DNA of 64,000 nucleotides, from the NCBI RefSeq assembly GCF_015560805.1, contig NZ_JADMSO010000005.1:62001-126000 (forward strand). Direction: 5' to 3'. Positions within the stretch are counted from its first letter, which is position 1. Every line of letters begins with the position of its first letter. Of the stretch, positions 26,151 through 34,271 are shown one piece after another. The notes beneath the pieces were generated by a model. The model was not told the origin of the DNA, searched no databases, and was given only the letters and a program-made list of their open reading frames with translations. The translations under genes and the position numbers were made by a program. This DNA comes from Mediterraneibacter glycyrrhizinilyticus. GTDB lineage: Bacteria; Bacillota; Clostridia; Lachnospirales; Lachnospiraceae.

Positions 26151-27368
26151 ATGGATCTGAACAAAGAAAATATACGAAAGATCAAAGAACTGATCGTGTT
26201 TACGGCGCTGATTTTGATTGGTTTGTGGAAATATACACTGGTGCTTGATATTTTGAAATTTATTCTGGGAATTTTGATGCCGTTTCTGATCGGCGGTGCG
26301 ATCGCATTTGTGCTGAATGTCCCGATGAGTTTTCTGGAACGGCATATTTTTGGCAATGAAAAATGGAAAGAGAACGGGAAGCTCCGTCGTCTTGCAAGAC
26401 CGGTCAGCCTTGTCATGACGATCATCGGCGTGGCTGGGATCGTGCTCCTCGTCCTGTTTGTTGTGATCCCGCAGCTTGGACAGACTTTGATCGGACTGGG
26501 AAGAAATATCCAGAGTTTTATGCCGAAAGCGATCGAATGGCTGGAAGCGTTGTTTGATGACAATCAGGAGATACTGGCTCTGATCGGAAATATGGATATG
26601 AACTGGGAGAAGATCGTCAACAGTGTGATCGCATTTTTCAAAAGCGGAGCGGGCAGTGTGCTGAACTCTACGATGTCTGCGGCAAGAAGTATTGTGAGCA
26701 GCGTGACGACATTCTTTATTTCTTTCGTGTTTGCGTGCTATATTCTGCTTCAAAAAGAGAAACTGCATGGTCAGGTGAAAAAGATCGTTTATGCTTATCT
26801 TCCGAAAAGAAGAGGGGAGAATATCCTGCGGATCTGTTCGCTGACTTACCGGACATTTTCCAATTTCCTGACCGGGCAGTGTGTGGAGGCGTTGATTCTT
26901 GGAACGATGTTCTTTGTGGTGATGGTGATCATCCGTCTGCCGTATGCGCTTCTGGTCGGCGTGTTGATCGCGTTTACCGCGCTGATTCCGATCTTCGGTG
27001 CGTTTATCGGATGTGCGGTGGGAACGTTTCTGATCCTGATGGTCAACCCGGTGAAAGCTCTGATCTTCCTTGTACTCTTTTTCGTATTGCAGCAGATCGA
27101 GGGAAATCTGATCTATCCGAAAGTTGTCGGTAATTCCGTGGGACTTCCGTCTATCTGGGTACTTGCGGCGGTCAGCATCGGCGGAAGCCTGATGGGGGTT
27201 GTCGGAATGCTGATCTTTATTCCGCTTGTGTCGGTGATCTATACGATTTTCCGCGGCGATGTTTACCGGAGGCTGGAAGAGCGGGGGATCAAGGCAGAAG
27301 ATTTAGAAGAAAAGGAAACGGAAATAAAAGGAATTGCGAATGATGAGGGGAAAGAAAAAAGTAAATGA
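26151..27368 (+). CDS. AI-2E family (TqsA/YdiK-like) membrane protein
   Basis: The 405-residue protein has about eight hydrophobic helices and the family pattern: two helices at the N-terminus, a soluble segment of about 100 residues, then a cluster including A-L-I-P-I-F-G-A-F-I-G near 280-290 and the Q-Q-I-E-G-N-L-I-Y-P-K-V-V-G-N motif near 320-335. Members are described as exporters of AI-2 or other small solutes, and some act as Na+/H+ antiporters; the substrate here is unknown. The tail is charged and overlaps the start of the MATE gene by 29 bases. Confidence 0.87.
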   Translation: MDLNKENIRKIKELIVFTALILIGLWKYTLVLDILKFILGILMPFLIGGAIAFVLNVPMSFLERHIFGNEKWKENGKLRRLARPVSLVMTIIGVAGIVLLVLFVVIPQLGQTLIGLGRNIQSFMPKAIEWLEALFDDNQEILALIGNMDMNWEKIVNSVIAFFKSGAGSVLNSTMSAARSIVSSVTTFFISFVFACYILLQKEKLHGQVKKIVYAYLPKRRGENILRICSLTYRTFSNFLTGQCVEALILGTMFFVVMVIIRLPYALLVGVLIAFTALIPIFGAFIGCAVGTFLILMVNPVKALIFLVLFFVLQQIEGNLIYPKVVGNSVGLPSIWVLAAVSIGGSLMGVVGMLIFIPLVSVIYTIFRGDVYRRLEERGIKAEDLEEKETEIKGIANDEGKEKSK

Positions 27369-28725
27369 TTTTGGCAGTGATCCGATTCCACTGCTTGTGC
27401 TGAAGATTTCGGTGCCGTTTATGTTTGCGCAGTTTGTAAATGTACTTTACAGCATTGTGGATCGTATCTATATAGGTAATATTCCGGTGATCGGTGCGGA
27501 TTCACTTGCGGGCGCCGGGGTATGTGCGCCGATCATCACATTGCTGTCGTCATTCGGCGCGCTGATCGGAATCGGAGGTTCGGTGTTGTTTTCGATCCGG
27601 CTCGGCGCCGGGGATAAGAAAGGCGCGGAACGGATCCTTGGCAATAGTTTTTCGCTGCTTTTGGTTTTCTCGCTGTGTCTGACGTTTTTGTTTCTGGCGG
27701 TGAAGTCATGGCTTCTGCGCTGGTTCGGGGCGAGTGAAGTTACATTTGCGTATGCGAATACATATCTTACGATCTATACATTGGGAACATTTTTTGCGCT
27801 CGTATCTATGGGAATGAATTATTTTATCACGGCGCAGGGATTTCCGATGCTCGGGATGGCGACGACATTGATCGGCGCTGTGCTGAATATCGTACTGGAT
27901 CCGGTGTTTATCTTTGGGTTGGATATGAACATTGCGGGTGCGGCTGTGGCGACGGTGATCGCGCAGATGGGATCCTGTCTCTTCGTACTTGCGACGCTTC
28001 ACGGCAAAAAAATGCTGATTCCGATCCGGATCATGAAGCCGGAACGAATGATCGCAAAGCAAGTAGTTAAGATAGGATTTTCACCGTTTTTGATCCTGGC
28101 TACGGACAGTGTGATCATCATTGCATTGAATGCGGTGCTTCAGTATTATGGTGGTGAGGAGATGGGAGATACGCTGATCACGGCAGCGACGATCGTTCAG
28201 AGTTATATGCTGCTTGTGACGGCGCCGATGCTTGGGGTGACAAGCGGATCGCAGCCTCTGATCAGTTTTAATTATGGCGCGAACAAACCGGAGCGGATCC
28301 GGAAGACCGTAGCCTGCGTCCTCGGTCTCTGTATCGGATTTACCGTATTGATGTTCGGGATCGCCAGGATTCTTCCGATGTATTTTGTCCGGATCTTTAC
28401 ATCGAATGCGGAATATCAGCAGCTTGCGGTGTGGGGAATCGGTGTGTTCATGCTGATGATCGTACCGCTTAGTTTTCAGTATGTATTTGTCGATGCGCTG
28501 ACGGCGCTGGGAATGACGAGACTGTCGCTTTCATTGTCACTTGTGCGGAAAATGATCTATCTGGCGGCAACATGTATTTTACCGTTGTTCTTTACGGCAA
28601 AAACGGCATTTTATGCGGAACCGATCTCGGACTTGACCGCAGCAGTGCTCAGTAGTTCGGTATTTTTCTTCATTTACAGGAAATATCTGCGCGGAGCCGG
28701 GCGGCTGAAAGATATTAAGATTTGA
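27340..28725 (+). CDS. MATE-family multidrug/Na+ antiporter
   Basis: From the ATG at 27340, with AAAGGAAT upstream, the protein has 461 residues and about 12 membrane helices in two homologous halves. The N-terminal half has P-F-M-F-A-Q-F-V-N-V-L-Y-S-I-V-D-R-I-Y-I-G, typical of clostridial MATE transporters, and the G-A-V-L-N-I-V-L-D-P-V-F-I-F motif near residue 185. These proteins export cationic drugs or metabolites in exchange for Na+ or H+. It overlaps the preceding gene, so the two are co-translated. The transported compound is unknown. Confidence 0.9.
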   Translation: MMRGKKKVNDFGSDPIPLLVLKISVPFMFAQFVNVLYSIVDRIYIGNIPVIGADSLAGAGVCAPIITLLSSFGALIGIGGSVLFSIRLGAGDKKGAERILGNSFSLLLVFSLCLTFLFLAVKSWLLRWFGASEVTFAYANTYLTIYTLGTFFALVSMGMNYFITAQGFPMLGMATTLIGAVLNIVLDPVFIFGLDMNIAGAAVATVIAQMGSCLFVLATLHGKKMLIPIRIMKPERMIAKQVVKIGFSPFLILATDSVIIIALNAVLQYYGGEEMGDTLITAATIVQSYMLLVTAPMLGVTSGSQPLISFNYGANKPERIRKTVACVLGLCIGFTVLMFGIARILPMYFVRIFTSNAEYQQLAVWGIGVFMLMIVPLSFQYVFVDALTALGMTRLSLSLSLVRKMIYLAATCILPLFFTAKTAFYAEPISDLTAAVLSSSVFFFIYRKYLRGAGRLKDIKI

Positions 28726-28788
28726 TGATTTGCAGTGCATTACGGATAGTTTTTGGTGGAGAGTTTCCGGAGGATTTAAGTAAAAGAC

Positions 28789-28818
28789 TTGACTTTCATC
28801 CGGTGATTGTGATACAAT
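28789..28818 (+). promoter_or_regulatory. Promoter of the rpmG-secE-nusG-rplKA operon
   Basis: TTGACT (28789-28794) and TACAAT (28813-28818) are 18 bases apart, with an extended TG before the -10 element. It lies about 105 bases upstream of rpmG. A small GATGG/CCATC hairpin sits in the leader at 28862-28879. Confidence 0.72.
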
Positions 28819-28922
28819 CGACTGGCGAATGGAAGTAGGTCTTTTTTTTATGCCTAAATTTGGATGGCTTCGCAACCATCGGTAACAATTAAGTTAAGTA
28901 AAAAAAAAGCGAGGTGGAAGTT

Positions 28923-29072
28923 GTGCGCACAAGAATTACATTGGAATGTACAGAATGCAAGAACCGCAATTACAACATGACCAAGGATAAGAAAAATCAT
29001 CCTGAACGTATGGAAACAAAGAAGTATTGCAAGTTCTGTAAATCACACACACTGCACAAAGAGACAAAATAG
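28923..29072 (+). CDS. rpmG: 50S ribosomal protein L33
   Basis: This 49-residue protein reads [16 protein letters not shown] with a second pair in Y-C-K-F-C-K, giving the four-cysteine zinc-binding form of L33. It starts at GTG after GAGGTGG and ends just ahead of secE, the usual rpmG-secE-nusG order. The four-Cys form depends on zinc supply; the zinc-free form would have to be elsewhere. Confidence 0.93.
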   Translation: MRTRITLECTECKNRNYNMTKDKKNHPERMETKKYCKFCKSHTLHKETK

Positions 29073-29093
29073 TCGTTGAAGGGAAGTGGCGAG

Positions 29094-29294
29094 ATGAGTG
29101 AGAAATCAGGAAAAGCTCAGAAAACCAGCTGGTTCAAAGGATTACAGGCAGAGTTTAAGAAAATTGTCTGGCCAGATAAGAAAACACTTGTGAAACAGAC
29201 GACGGCAGTTGTTTCAGTCTCTGTATTGTTGGGAGCGATCATTACGGTGATCGATACGATCCTGAAATATGGAATTGACTTCCTGGTGAAGTAG
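29094..29294 (+). CDS. secE: Preprotein translocase subunit SecE
   Basis: From the ATG at 29094 the protein has 66 residues: a polar start, then F-K-G-L-Q-A-E-F-K-K-I-V-W-P-D-K-K-T-L, the amphipathic helix and bend shared by all SecE proteins, and one membrane helix at about 36-58. SecE clamps SecY in the translocon. An upstream TTG at 29076 is less likely because GGGAAGTGGCGAG lies just before the chosen ATG. Position between rpmG and nusG is canonical. Confidence 0.93.
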   Translation: MSEKSGKAQKTSWFKGLQAEFKKIVWPDKKTLVKQTTAVVSVSVLLGAIITVIDTILKYGIDFLVK

Positions 29295-29319
29295 CAGGCG
29301 GAAGCAGAAAGGTGATTTT

Positions 29320-29838
29320 ATGTCAGAGGCAAAATGGTATGTAGTTCATACCTATTCCGGGTATGAAAACAAGGTAAAAGCAAACATTGACAAGACGATC
29401 GAGAACCGTCATCTGGAAGACCAGATCCTTGAGGTGAGAGTGCCTCTGGAGGAAGTGATCGAGATGAAAAACGGTGTTCAGAAAGTAAGCATGAAAAAGC
29501 TTTTCCCGGGTTACGTTATGATCCATATGATCATGAACGACGATACATGGTATGTTGTTCGTAATACGAGAGGCGTGACGGGATTCGTCGGACCGGGATC
29601 CAAACCGGTTCCGCTGGAGGAAGAAGAGATGAGCCGCTTCGGAATCCATCAGGAGAACATCGTATATGACTTCGAGATCGGCGATACTGTGACCGTGCTC
29701 AGCGGCGCATGGGAGGGAACTGTCGGTGTGGTTCAGTCGATGAACGAGCAGAAACAGAGCCTTTCGATCAATGTGGAATTGTTCGGCCGTGAAACTCCGG
29801 TTGAACTTGGCTTTTCAGAAGTAAAGAAGATGGATTAA
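29320..29838 (+). CDS. nusG: Transcription elongation factor NusG
   Basis: The 172-residue protein has the NGN domain (W-Y-V-V-H-T-Y-S-G-Y-E at the start; F-P-G-Y-V-M-I near 63; W-Y-V-V-R-N-T near 80) and a C-terminal KOW domain (G-D-T-V-T-V-L-S-G-A-W-E-G, near 122-135). NusG binds RNA polymerase and influences pausing, termination and coupling to ribosomes. The stop codon is immediately followed by the L1-type RNA site in front of rplK. Confidence 0.95.
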   Translation: MSEAKWYVVHTYSGYENKVKANIDKTIENRHLEDQILEVRVPLEEVIEMKNGVQKVSMKKLFPGYVMIHMIMNDDTWYVVRNTRGVTGFVGPGSKPVPLEEEEMSRFGIHQENIVYDFEIGDTVTVLSGAWEGTVGVVQSMNEQKQSLSINVELFGRETPVELGFSEVKKMD

Positions 29839-29868
29839 GTGGGAGGGATTTTATCCCGACAATACCAC
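29839..29868 (+). promoter_or_regulatory. L1 ribosomal-protein binding-site mimic before rplK
   Basis: GTGGGAGGG, a short loop, then ATCCCGACAATACCAC can fold as an outer GTGG/CCAC stem and an inner GGGAT/ATCCC stem separated by an asymmetric GA / GACAATA loop. This resembles the 23S rRNA helix bound by ribosomal protein L1 (GGUGGGAG ... AAAUACCAC). L1 excess would bind here and hide the GGAGG ribosome site that starts three bases later. A near-identical copy precedes rplA. Confidence 0.75.
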
Positions 29869-29884
29869 AAGGAGGTAATGAAAA

Positions 29885-30310
29885 ATGGCAAAAAAAGTAG
29901 AAGGTTATATTAAGTTACAGATTCCGGCTGGAAAGGCAACTCCGGCACCACCGGTTGGTCCTGCACTTGGACAGCACGGTGTAAACATTGTGGAATTTAC
30001 AAAGCAGTTCAATGCCAGAACAGCTGACCAGGGAGACCTGATTATCCCGGTTGTTATCACAGTTTACAACGACAGAAGCTTCAGCTTCGTTACAAAGACT
30101 CCGCCGGCAGCAGTATTGATCAAGAAAGCCTGCAACCTGAAATCCGGTTCAGGCGTTCCGAACAAGAACAAAGTTGCTACGATCACAAAAGCTCAGGTAG
30201 AAGAAATCGCAAAATTGAAAATGCCGGACCTGAACGCTGCAAGCGTAGAGGCAGCTATGAGCATGATCGCCGGAACATGCCGTTCTATGGGTGTAACCGT
30301 AGAGGAGTAA
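29885..30310 (+). CDS. rplK: 50S ribosomal protein L11
   Basis: The 141-residue protein is collinear with L11: [27 protein letters not shown] at the N-terminus and a C-terminal RNA-binding domain ending [12 protein letters not shown]. It binds the GTPase centre of 23S rRNA and is required for the RelA-type stringent response. Translation is likely controlled by the L1-type site directly upstream. Confidence 0.96.
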   Translation: MAKKVEGYIKLQIPAGKATPAPPVGPALGQHGVNIVEFTKQFNARTADQGDLIIPVVITVYNDRSFSFVTKTPPAAVLIKKACNLKSGSGVPNKNKVATITKAQVEEIAKLKMPDLNAASVEAAMSMIAGTCRSMGVTVEE

Positions 30311-30387
30311 GTTGATGTATTCGGAAGCTCATTTCGGTGTCTTCGAAAGAGTGAAAGAGTAGAAAGACAGTAACAGAGTTGAAAATA

Positions 30388-30417
30388 GTGGGAGGGGTTC
30401 GTTCCCGCAAACACCAC
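30388..30417 (+). promoter_or_regulatory. L1 ribosomal-protein binding-site mimic before rplA
   Basis: GTGGGAGGG, a GTTCGT loop, then TCCCGCAAACACCAC repeats the structure in front of rplK, again followed immediately by AAGGAGGT. Here L1 would regulate its own gene directly. The 77 bases between the rplK stop and this site show no other feature. Confidence 0.75.
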
Positions 30418-30433
30418 AAGGAGGTTTATTAGA

Positions 30434-31126
30434 ATGAAACGAGGAAAGAAATATATCGAAGCTGCAAAGCAGATCGAAAGAGGAAATCTTTACGAAAAAG
30501 CTGACGCGATCGCACTTGTGAAAAAGTCAGCAGTAGCAAAATTTGACGAGACAATCGAGGCTCACATCAGAACAGGATGTGACGGACGTCACGCTGATCA
30601 GCAGATCCGTGGAGCTGTTGTTCTTCCGCACGGAACAGGTAAAACTGTTCGTATCCTTGTATTTGCTAAAGATGCAAAGGCTGAGGAAGCAAAAGCTGCA
30701 GGAGCAGATTTCGTAGGCGGAGAGGATCTGATCCCGAAGATCCAGAACGAAGGATGGCTGGATTTTGACGTTGTTGTTGCTACACCGGACATGATGGGTG
30801 TTGTTGGACGTCTTGGACGTGTACTTGGACCAAAAGGTCTCATGCCGAACCCGAAAGCCGGAACAGTTACAATGGACGTAACAAAAGCGATCAACGAGAT
30901 CAAGGCTGGTAAGATTGAGTACAGATTGGACAAGACAAACATTATCCATGTGCCGATCGGTAAAGCTTCCTTTACCGAAGAGCAGTTAGCGGACAACTTC
31001 CAGACGCTTATCGATGCAATTATCAAAGTTAGACCGGCAGCAGTAAAAGGACAGTACCTGAAGAGTGTTACACTGACATCTACAATGGGACCTGGAGTAA
31101 AACTGAACCCGATGAAACTTCAGTAA
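30434..31126 (+). CDS. rplA: 50S ribosomal protein L1
   Basis: The 230-residue protein shows the L1 pattern: K-R-G-K-K-Y start, [12 protein letters not shown] near residue 58, [23 protein letters not shown] near 115-137, and the [12 protein letters not shown]-terminus. L1 sits on the ribosomal stalk near the E site and is the known translational repressor of its own operon in many bacteria. It ends the rpmG-rplA transcript at a strong terminator. Confidence 0.96.
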   Translation: MKRGKKYIEAAKQIERGNLYEKADAIALVKKSAVAKFDETIEAHIRTGCDGRHADQQIRGAVVLPHGTGKTVRILVFAKDAKAEEAKAAGADFVGGEDLIPKIQNEGWLDFDVVVATPDMMGVVGRLGRVLGPKGLMPNPKAGTVTMDVTKAINEIKAGKIEYRLDKTNIIHVPIGKASFTEEQLADNFQTLIDAIIKVRPAAVKGQYLKSVTLTSTMGPGVKLNPMKLQ

Positions 31127-31159
31127 TTTGCTGAGAAGATCATAAATGTGAAAATGAAG

Positions 31160-31212
31160 CCCCCGCACGGCGAAATCAGACGTATGTCTGCTCTCGCTGT
31201 GCGGGGGTTTGT
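31160..31212 (+). terminator. Terminator after rplA
   Basis: CCCCCGCACgGCGA pairs with TCGCtGTGCGGGGG (31194-31207), giving a GC-rich hairpin followed by TTTGTTG. It separates rplKA from the Nudix and toxin-antitoxin genes and explains why rplJ needs its own promoter. Confidence 0.88.
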
Positions 31213-31250
31213 TGTAAGGCGTGGAATCTTTTGGAAAGGGGAAATGAAAG

Positions 31251-31877
31251 ATGGAAGATCATAATAAGGAAAATCAGTTGGATGACTCTCTTGTATGGGA
31301 AGAAGTCCATATGGAGCATATTGTACAGGATGAATGGATTGATTTTCGGAGATCGGCATGGAAATTTCCGGATGGAAGTGTATTTGAACCTTTTTACAGT
31401 TACAGCCGCAGAGATTATGTTGTGATCGTGGCATCGGATACCGATGGAAACTATCTTTGCGTGAAACAGTTCAGACCGGGAATCAGACAGGTGACAACGG
31501 AATTTCCGGCAGGTGGGATCGAGCGGGAAGATGGGAAAGAATATGGAAGTTCTCAGAACGGTGAAAACGCACAGGATATTTCAGCGGAAGATGCTTTTGA
31601 CGCGGCAAAAAGGGAACTTTTGGAAGAAACCGGATATGAGTCGGATGAATGGAGCTATTTACTTACGATACCGTCAAATGCGACCATAGCAGACAACTAT
31701 GCACATATTTTTATGGCAAAGAATTGCCGCAAAGTATCCGGACAAGATTTGGACGATACGGAGTTTTTAAATGTGATAAAACTTCCGGCAGAGATGATTG
31801 AGAAAATGATCGATGCAGGGCAGTTTCAGCAGGCAATCCATATTACAGCATGGCTGTTGGCTCAGAGGAGAGAGTAA
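31251..31877 (+). CDS. Nudix hydrolase (ADP-ribose pyrophosphatase-like)
   Basis: The 208-residue protein contains a Nudix box whose second half is intact (E-D-A-F-D-A-A-K-R-E-L-L-E-E-T-G) and a preceding F-P-A-G-G-I-E typical of ADP-ribose pyrophosphatases. About 20 extra residues separate the G-G-I-E turn from the E-x7-R-E-L part, so the usual first glycine spacing is broken. It probably hydrolyses a nucleoside diphosphate linked to another group. It lies between rplA and an MNT-HEPN pair with its own AAAGGGG ribosome site. Confidence 0.82.
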   Translation: MEDHNKENQLDDSLVWEEVHMEHIVQDEWIDFRRSAWKFPDGSVFEPFYSYSRRDYVVIVASDTDGNYLCVKQFRPGIRQVTTEFPAGGIEREDGKEYGSSQNGENAQDISAEDAFDAAKRELLEETGYESDEWSYLLTIPSNATIADNYAHIFMAKNCRKVSGQDLDDTEFLNVIKLPAEMIEKMIDAGQFQQAIHITAWLLAQRRE

Positions 31878-31963
31878 GAAATCGGGCATTGTTATTGGCA
31901 ACAGAGTGAAGTATAATGGGGATAAACAGTGTGTATGATGGTGGAAAAGAGGAAAACTATAAT

Positions 31964-32245
31964 ATGAATATAATGCCTGTTTCGGAATTGATAGATAAGG
32001 TGGAAGAAATATGTAAAGCCAACGGAGTAAAACGGTTGGACTTATTTGGATCTTTTGCGACCGGCACTGCAACAGATACCAGTGATATTGATTTTGTTGT
32101 GTATGGCTGTGAGGATATATTGGAATTGGAAGAAGCGCTCGAGGAGATTCCAACACTACGCAAAATTGATATTTTTGATTATGAGAATATCCATAATGAG
32201 TTTTTGCTGGAGGATATAAAGAAATATGGAAAACAAATTTATTAA
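31964..32245 (+). CDS. MNT-type nucleotidyltransferase, probable antitoxin
   Basis: From the ATG at 31964 the protein has 93 residues. It carries the minimal nucleotidyltransferase motif G-S-F-A-T-G-T-A-T-D-T-S-D-I-D-F (G-S-x10-D-x-D) and a third acidic strand K-I-D-I-F-D. In MNT-HEPN pairs this enzyme can AMPylate the HEPN toxin and silence it. It overlaps the HEPN gene by 20 bases, which fits a toxin-antitoxin operon. The start is not certain; an ATG nine bases later is also possible. Confidence 0.82.
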   Translation: MNIMPVSELIDKVEEICKANGVKRLDLFGSFATGTATDTSDIDFVVYGCEDILELEEALEEIPTLRKIDIFDYENIHNEFLLEDIKKYGKQIY

Positions 32246-32651
32246 TCGATACAATACGTTTTGCAAAAGTTTAAAGAGTTTGGAAAAAAGCTGTACGGCA
32301 GATCCAAAAGCAGATTTTGTATTGGAAGCGACCGTTTTAAATTTTAATCTTACGTTTGATATTTCCTGGAAAATCATGAAAGATATTTTGGTGAAGCAAT
32401 TAGGGGTTCTTGACTTTTCATTAGGATCTCCAAGAGGGACGTTGCAGCAGGCTTTTCAGAACGGGCTGATCAATGATGATAGATGGATACAGATGTTAAA
32501 GGACAGAAATCGGTTGGCGCATGATTATGACGGGACTTTTGCGGCAACAAGATTTCAGGTTATCGTAGATGAATATTATCATTTGTTTGTAAAACTGAGA
32601 GATTCCATGGAGAAATATTATCAGGATTTTGATGAAATGAATACGTTATAG
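32226..32651 (+). CDS. HEPN-type protein, probable toxin (HI0074 family)
   Basis: The 141-residue all-helical protein resembles the nucleotidyltransferase substrate-binding family. The HEPN ribonuclease motif R-x4-H is visible as R-N-R-L-A-H-D-Y near residues 92-99. HEPN proteins of this kind act as RNases in MNT-HEPN toxin-antitoxin systems. Gene overlap with the MNT partner supports co-expression. It lies just upstream of the rplJ promoter, an odd position inside a translation gene cluster. Toxicity is inferred from family. Confidence 0.85.
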   Translation: MENKFINRYNTFCKSLKSLEKSCTADPKADFVLEATVLNFNLTFDISWKIMKDILVKQLGVLDFSLGSPRGTLQQAFQNGLINDDRWIQMLKDRNRLAHDYDGTFAATRFQVIVDEYYHLFVKLRDSMEKYYQDFDEMNTL

Positions 32652-32715
32652 ATTGACCGTTTCAACTGTCGATCAAAAGGGACAAGAGAGTATTCTTGAA
32701 AAATATAAAAAACAC

Positions 32716-32744
32716 TTGACATTTCCTGAGTGGAATGATAATCT
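32716..32744 (+). promoter_or_regulatory. Promoter of rplJ-rplL
   Basis: TTGACA (32716-32721) and TAATCT (32739-32744) are 17 bases apart with TG before the -10 element. Initiation near 32751 would place the L10 leader at the very start of the transcript. Confidence 0.72.
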
Positions 32745-32756
32745 ATTATAGCAATT

Positions 32757-32875
32757 GACTGCCGAAGACAGCAGGTGCCGTTAGGCATAAGGTTTAAAAC
32801 GCCTGCCGAGGAAGACAAGATTCTTTTAGAAGATGACTTAGTAATCCTCTGTGCTTCGAGCCGGAGGATTTTTTA
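32757..32875 (+). ncRNA. L10 ribosomal-protein leader
   Basis: The leader begins GACTGCCGAAGACAGCAGGTGC and continues to a GCCTGCCGAGG segment, the pattern of the L10(L12)4-binding leader upstream of rplJ in Firmicutes. A terminator (32843-32875) follows directly. When L10-L12 is in excess it binds the leader and favours termination, so the element gives feedback control over rplJL. The assignment is from sequence pattern and position. Confidence 0.82.
32843..32875 (+). terminator. Attenuator terminator of the L10 leader
   Basis: AATCCTC (32843-32849) pairs with GAGGATT (32864-32870), followed by TTTTTATT. It is the expected conditional terminator of the leader described at 32757-32875. Confidence 0.82.
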
Positions 32876-32876
32876 T

Positions 32877-32997
32877 TATTCGATAGGAATGGTATCCTAT
32901 CGAATAAAAACGCTCCGCGGGATCGCACTGCGGCGGCTTGGAATATAGCTGCTTTGTAGCTCCGCCGTAGGCGGAGAATCCTGCGAAGCAGAATTCT
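32877..32997. repeat. Cluster of palindromes between attenuator and rplJ
   Basis: Three separate perfect or near-perfect palindromes lie here: ATTCGATAGGA/TCCTATCGAAT (32878-32905), CTCCGCCgtaGGCGGAG (32960-32976) and GAATCCTGCgaaGCAGaATTC (32976-32996), with a GC-rich stretch between. The sequence looks like a REP- or MITE-type intergenic repeat. No second copy was noticed in this window. Confidence 0.55.
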
Positions 32998-33047
32998 TAT
33001 TTTATCTGGAGCAGTCATTCAAAATCTATAAGGAGGTGCACCAGAAC

Positions 33048-33590
33048 GTGGCAAAAGTTGAATTAAAACAACCAATCGTAGCAGCTATCGCAGAAGACAT
33101 CAAAGACGCTCAGTCTGTTGTTCTTGTTGACTACCGTGGACTTACAGTAGCACAGGATACAGAGCTTCGTAAACAGCTTAGAGAAGCTGGTGTTCTTTAC
33201 AAAGTTTGCAAGAACACAATGATGAAGAGAGCATTTGAGGGAACAGAGTTCGCAGGTCTGGATGAGTATTTAGAGGGACCGAGCGCACTTTGCGTATCCA
33301 AAGACGATGCGACAGCTCCGGCAAGAATCCTTGCAGAGTTTGCTAAGACAGCAGACAAACTGGAGATGAAAGCCGGTGTAGTAGAAGGAACAGTATATGA
33401 CGTAGCAGGTCTTAATGAACTGGCTAAGATCCCGTCAAGAGAAGTGCTGCTGTCCAGATTGCTTGGAAGTATGCAGTCACCTATCACAAACTTCGCTCGT
33501 GTTATTAAGCAGATCGCTGAGAAAGACGGCGAGGTTGCAGCTGAGGCTCCGGCTGAAGCAGCAGAAGAAGCTCCGGCAACAGAGGAGTAA
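33048..33590 (+). CDS. rplJ: 50S ribosomal protein L10
   Basis: From the GTG at 33048 the protein has 180 residues and starts A-K-V-E-L-K-Q-P-I-V, with the L10 region V-V-L-V-D-Y-R-G-L-T-V and K-N-T-M-M-K-R-A. The C-terminal helix that holds the L12 dimers is followed by an Ala/Glu/Pro-rich tail (about 165-180). AAGGAGG lies 11 bases upstream; an earlier in-frame GTG overlaps that ribosome site and is less likely. Expression is controlled by the upstream leader. Confidence 0.95.
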   Translation: MAKVELKQPIVAAIAEDIKDAQSVVLVDYRGLTVAQDTELRKQLREAGVLYKVCKNTMMKRAFEGTEFAGLDEYLEGPSALCVSKDDATAPARILAEFAKTADKLEMKAGVVEGTVYDVAGLNELAKIPSREVLLSRLLGSMQSPITNFARVIKQIAEKDGEVAAEAPAEAAEEAPATEE

Positions 33591-33686
33591 TCAGGTACTC
33601 GCCGCAGGCGGGACGATTTAATCAGAAAACAAATGGAAAGCCGCATATGAGCGGCAGATAAAATTTTAAAAATGGAGGATATCAAA

Positions 33687-34061
33687 ATGGCTAAATTGAC
33701 AACAGCTGAAATGATTGAAGCAATCAAAGAGTTATCAGTATTAGAACTGAATGAATTAGTAAAAGCATGCGAAGAAGAATTCGGTGTATCTGCAGCAGCA
33801 GGTGTTGTAGTTGCAGCAGCAGGAGACGGAGCTGCAGCAGCAGAAGAGAAAGATGAGTTCGATGTAGAGCTTGTATCTGCAGGAGCTTCCAAAGTTAAAG
33901 TTATCAAAGTTGTTCGTGAAGTAACAGGACTTGGACTGAAAGAAGCAAAAGAGCTTGTTGACGGAGCTCCGAAAGTGATCAAAGAAGGAATCTCCAAAGC
34001 AGAAGCTGAAGAGCTGAAAGCTAAACTGGAAGCTGAGGGTGCAGAAGTTAACATGAAATAA
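33687..34061 (+). CDS. rplL: 50S ribosomal protein L7/L12
   Basis: The 124-residue protein has the N-terminal dimerisation region ([20 protein letters not shown]), an Ala-rich hinge near 38-55 and the C-terminal factor-binding domain ([20 protein letters not shown]). The ATG at 33687 follows GGAGGATATCAAA; an ATG 15 bases earlier overlaps that ribosome site. Multiple copies bind L10 to form the stalk that recruits translation GTPases. Confidence 0.96.
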   Translation: MAKLTTAEMIEAIKELSVLELNELVKACEEEFGVSAAAGVVVAAAGDGAAAAEEKDEFDVELVSAGASKVKVIKVVREVTGLGLKEAKELVDGAPKVIKEGISKAEAEELKAKLEAEGAEVNMK

Positions 34062-34085
34062 TTTCATTTCTGACAGAAGATTACG

Positions 34086-34117
34086 GCCGCAGATGAGAAA
34101 GTCATTTGCGGCTTTTC
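34086..34117 (+). terminator. Terminator between rplL and rpoB
   Basis: GCCGCAGATGA (34086-34096) pairs, with one mismatch, with TCATTTGCGGC (34102-34112), followed by TTTTCTGTT. The T run is short, so read-through into rpoB is likely partial. Confidence 0.7.
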
Positions 34118-34241
34118 TGTTATCTGATATGTGAACAGAGCAGTTTGACGGGTTTTTGTTTGCCGGAGAGTGATGAAAATGTCAATTACCACAAAAAAGA
34201 AAATATGTCAAGAGTTTTTTGATAAAAATGGAGAAAAACGG

Positions 34242-34271
34242 TTGACATCAGAAAGAGCTTTGTGATATAGT
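34242..34271 (+). promoter_or_regulatory. Promoter of rpoB-rpoC
   Basis: TTGACA (34242-34247) and TATAGT (34266-34271) are 18 bases apart. The leader of about 170 bases to rpoB holds a small GGGTA/TACCC hairpin at 34400-34416; nothing else is recognised in the 385-base gap beyond this promoter and the rplL terminator. Confidence 0.72.
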
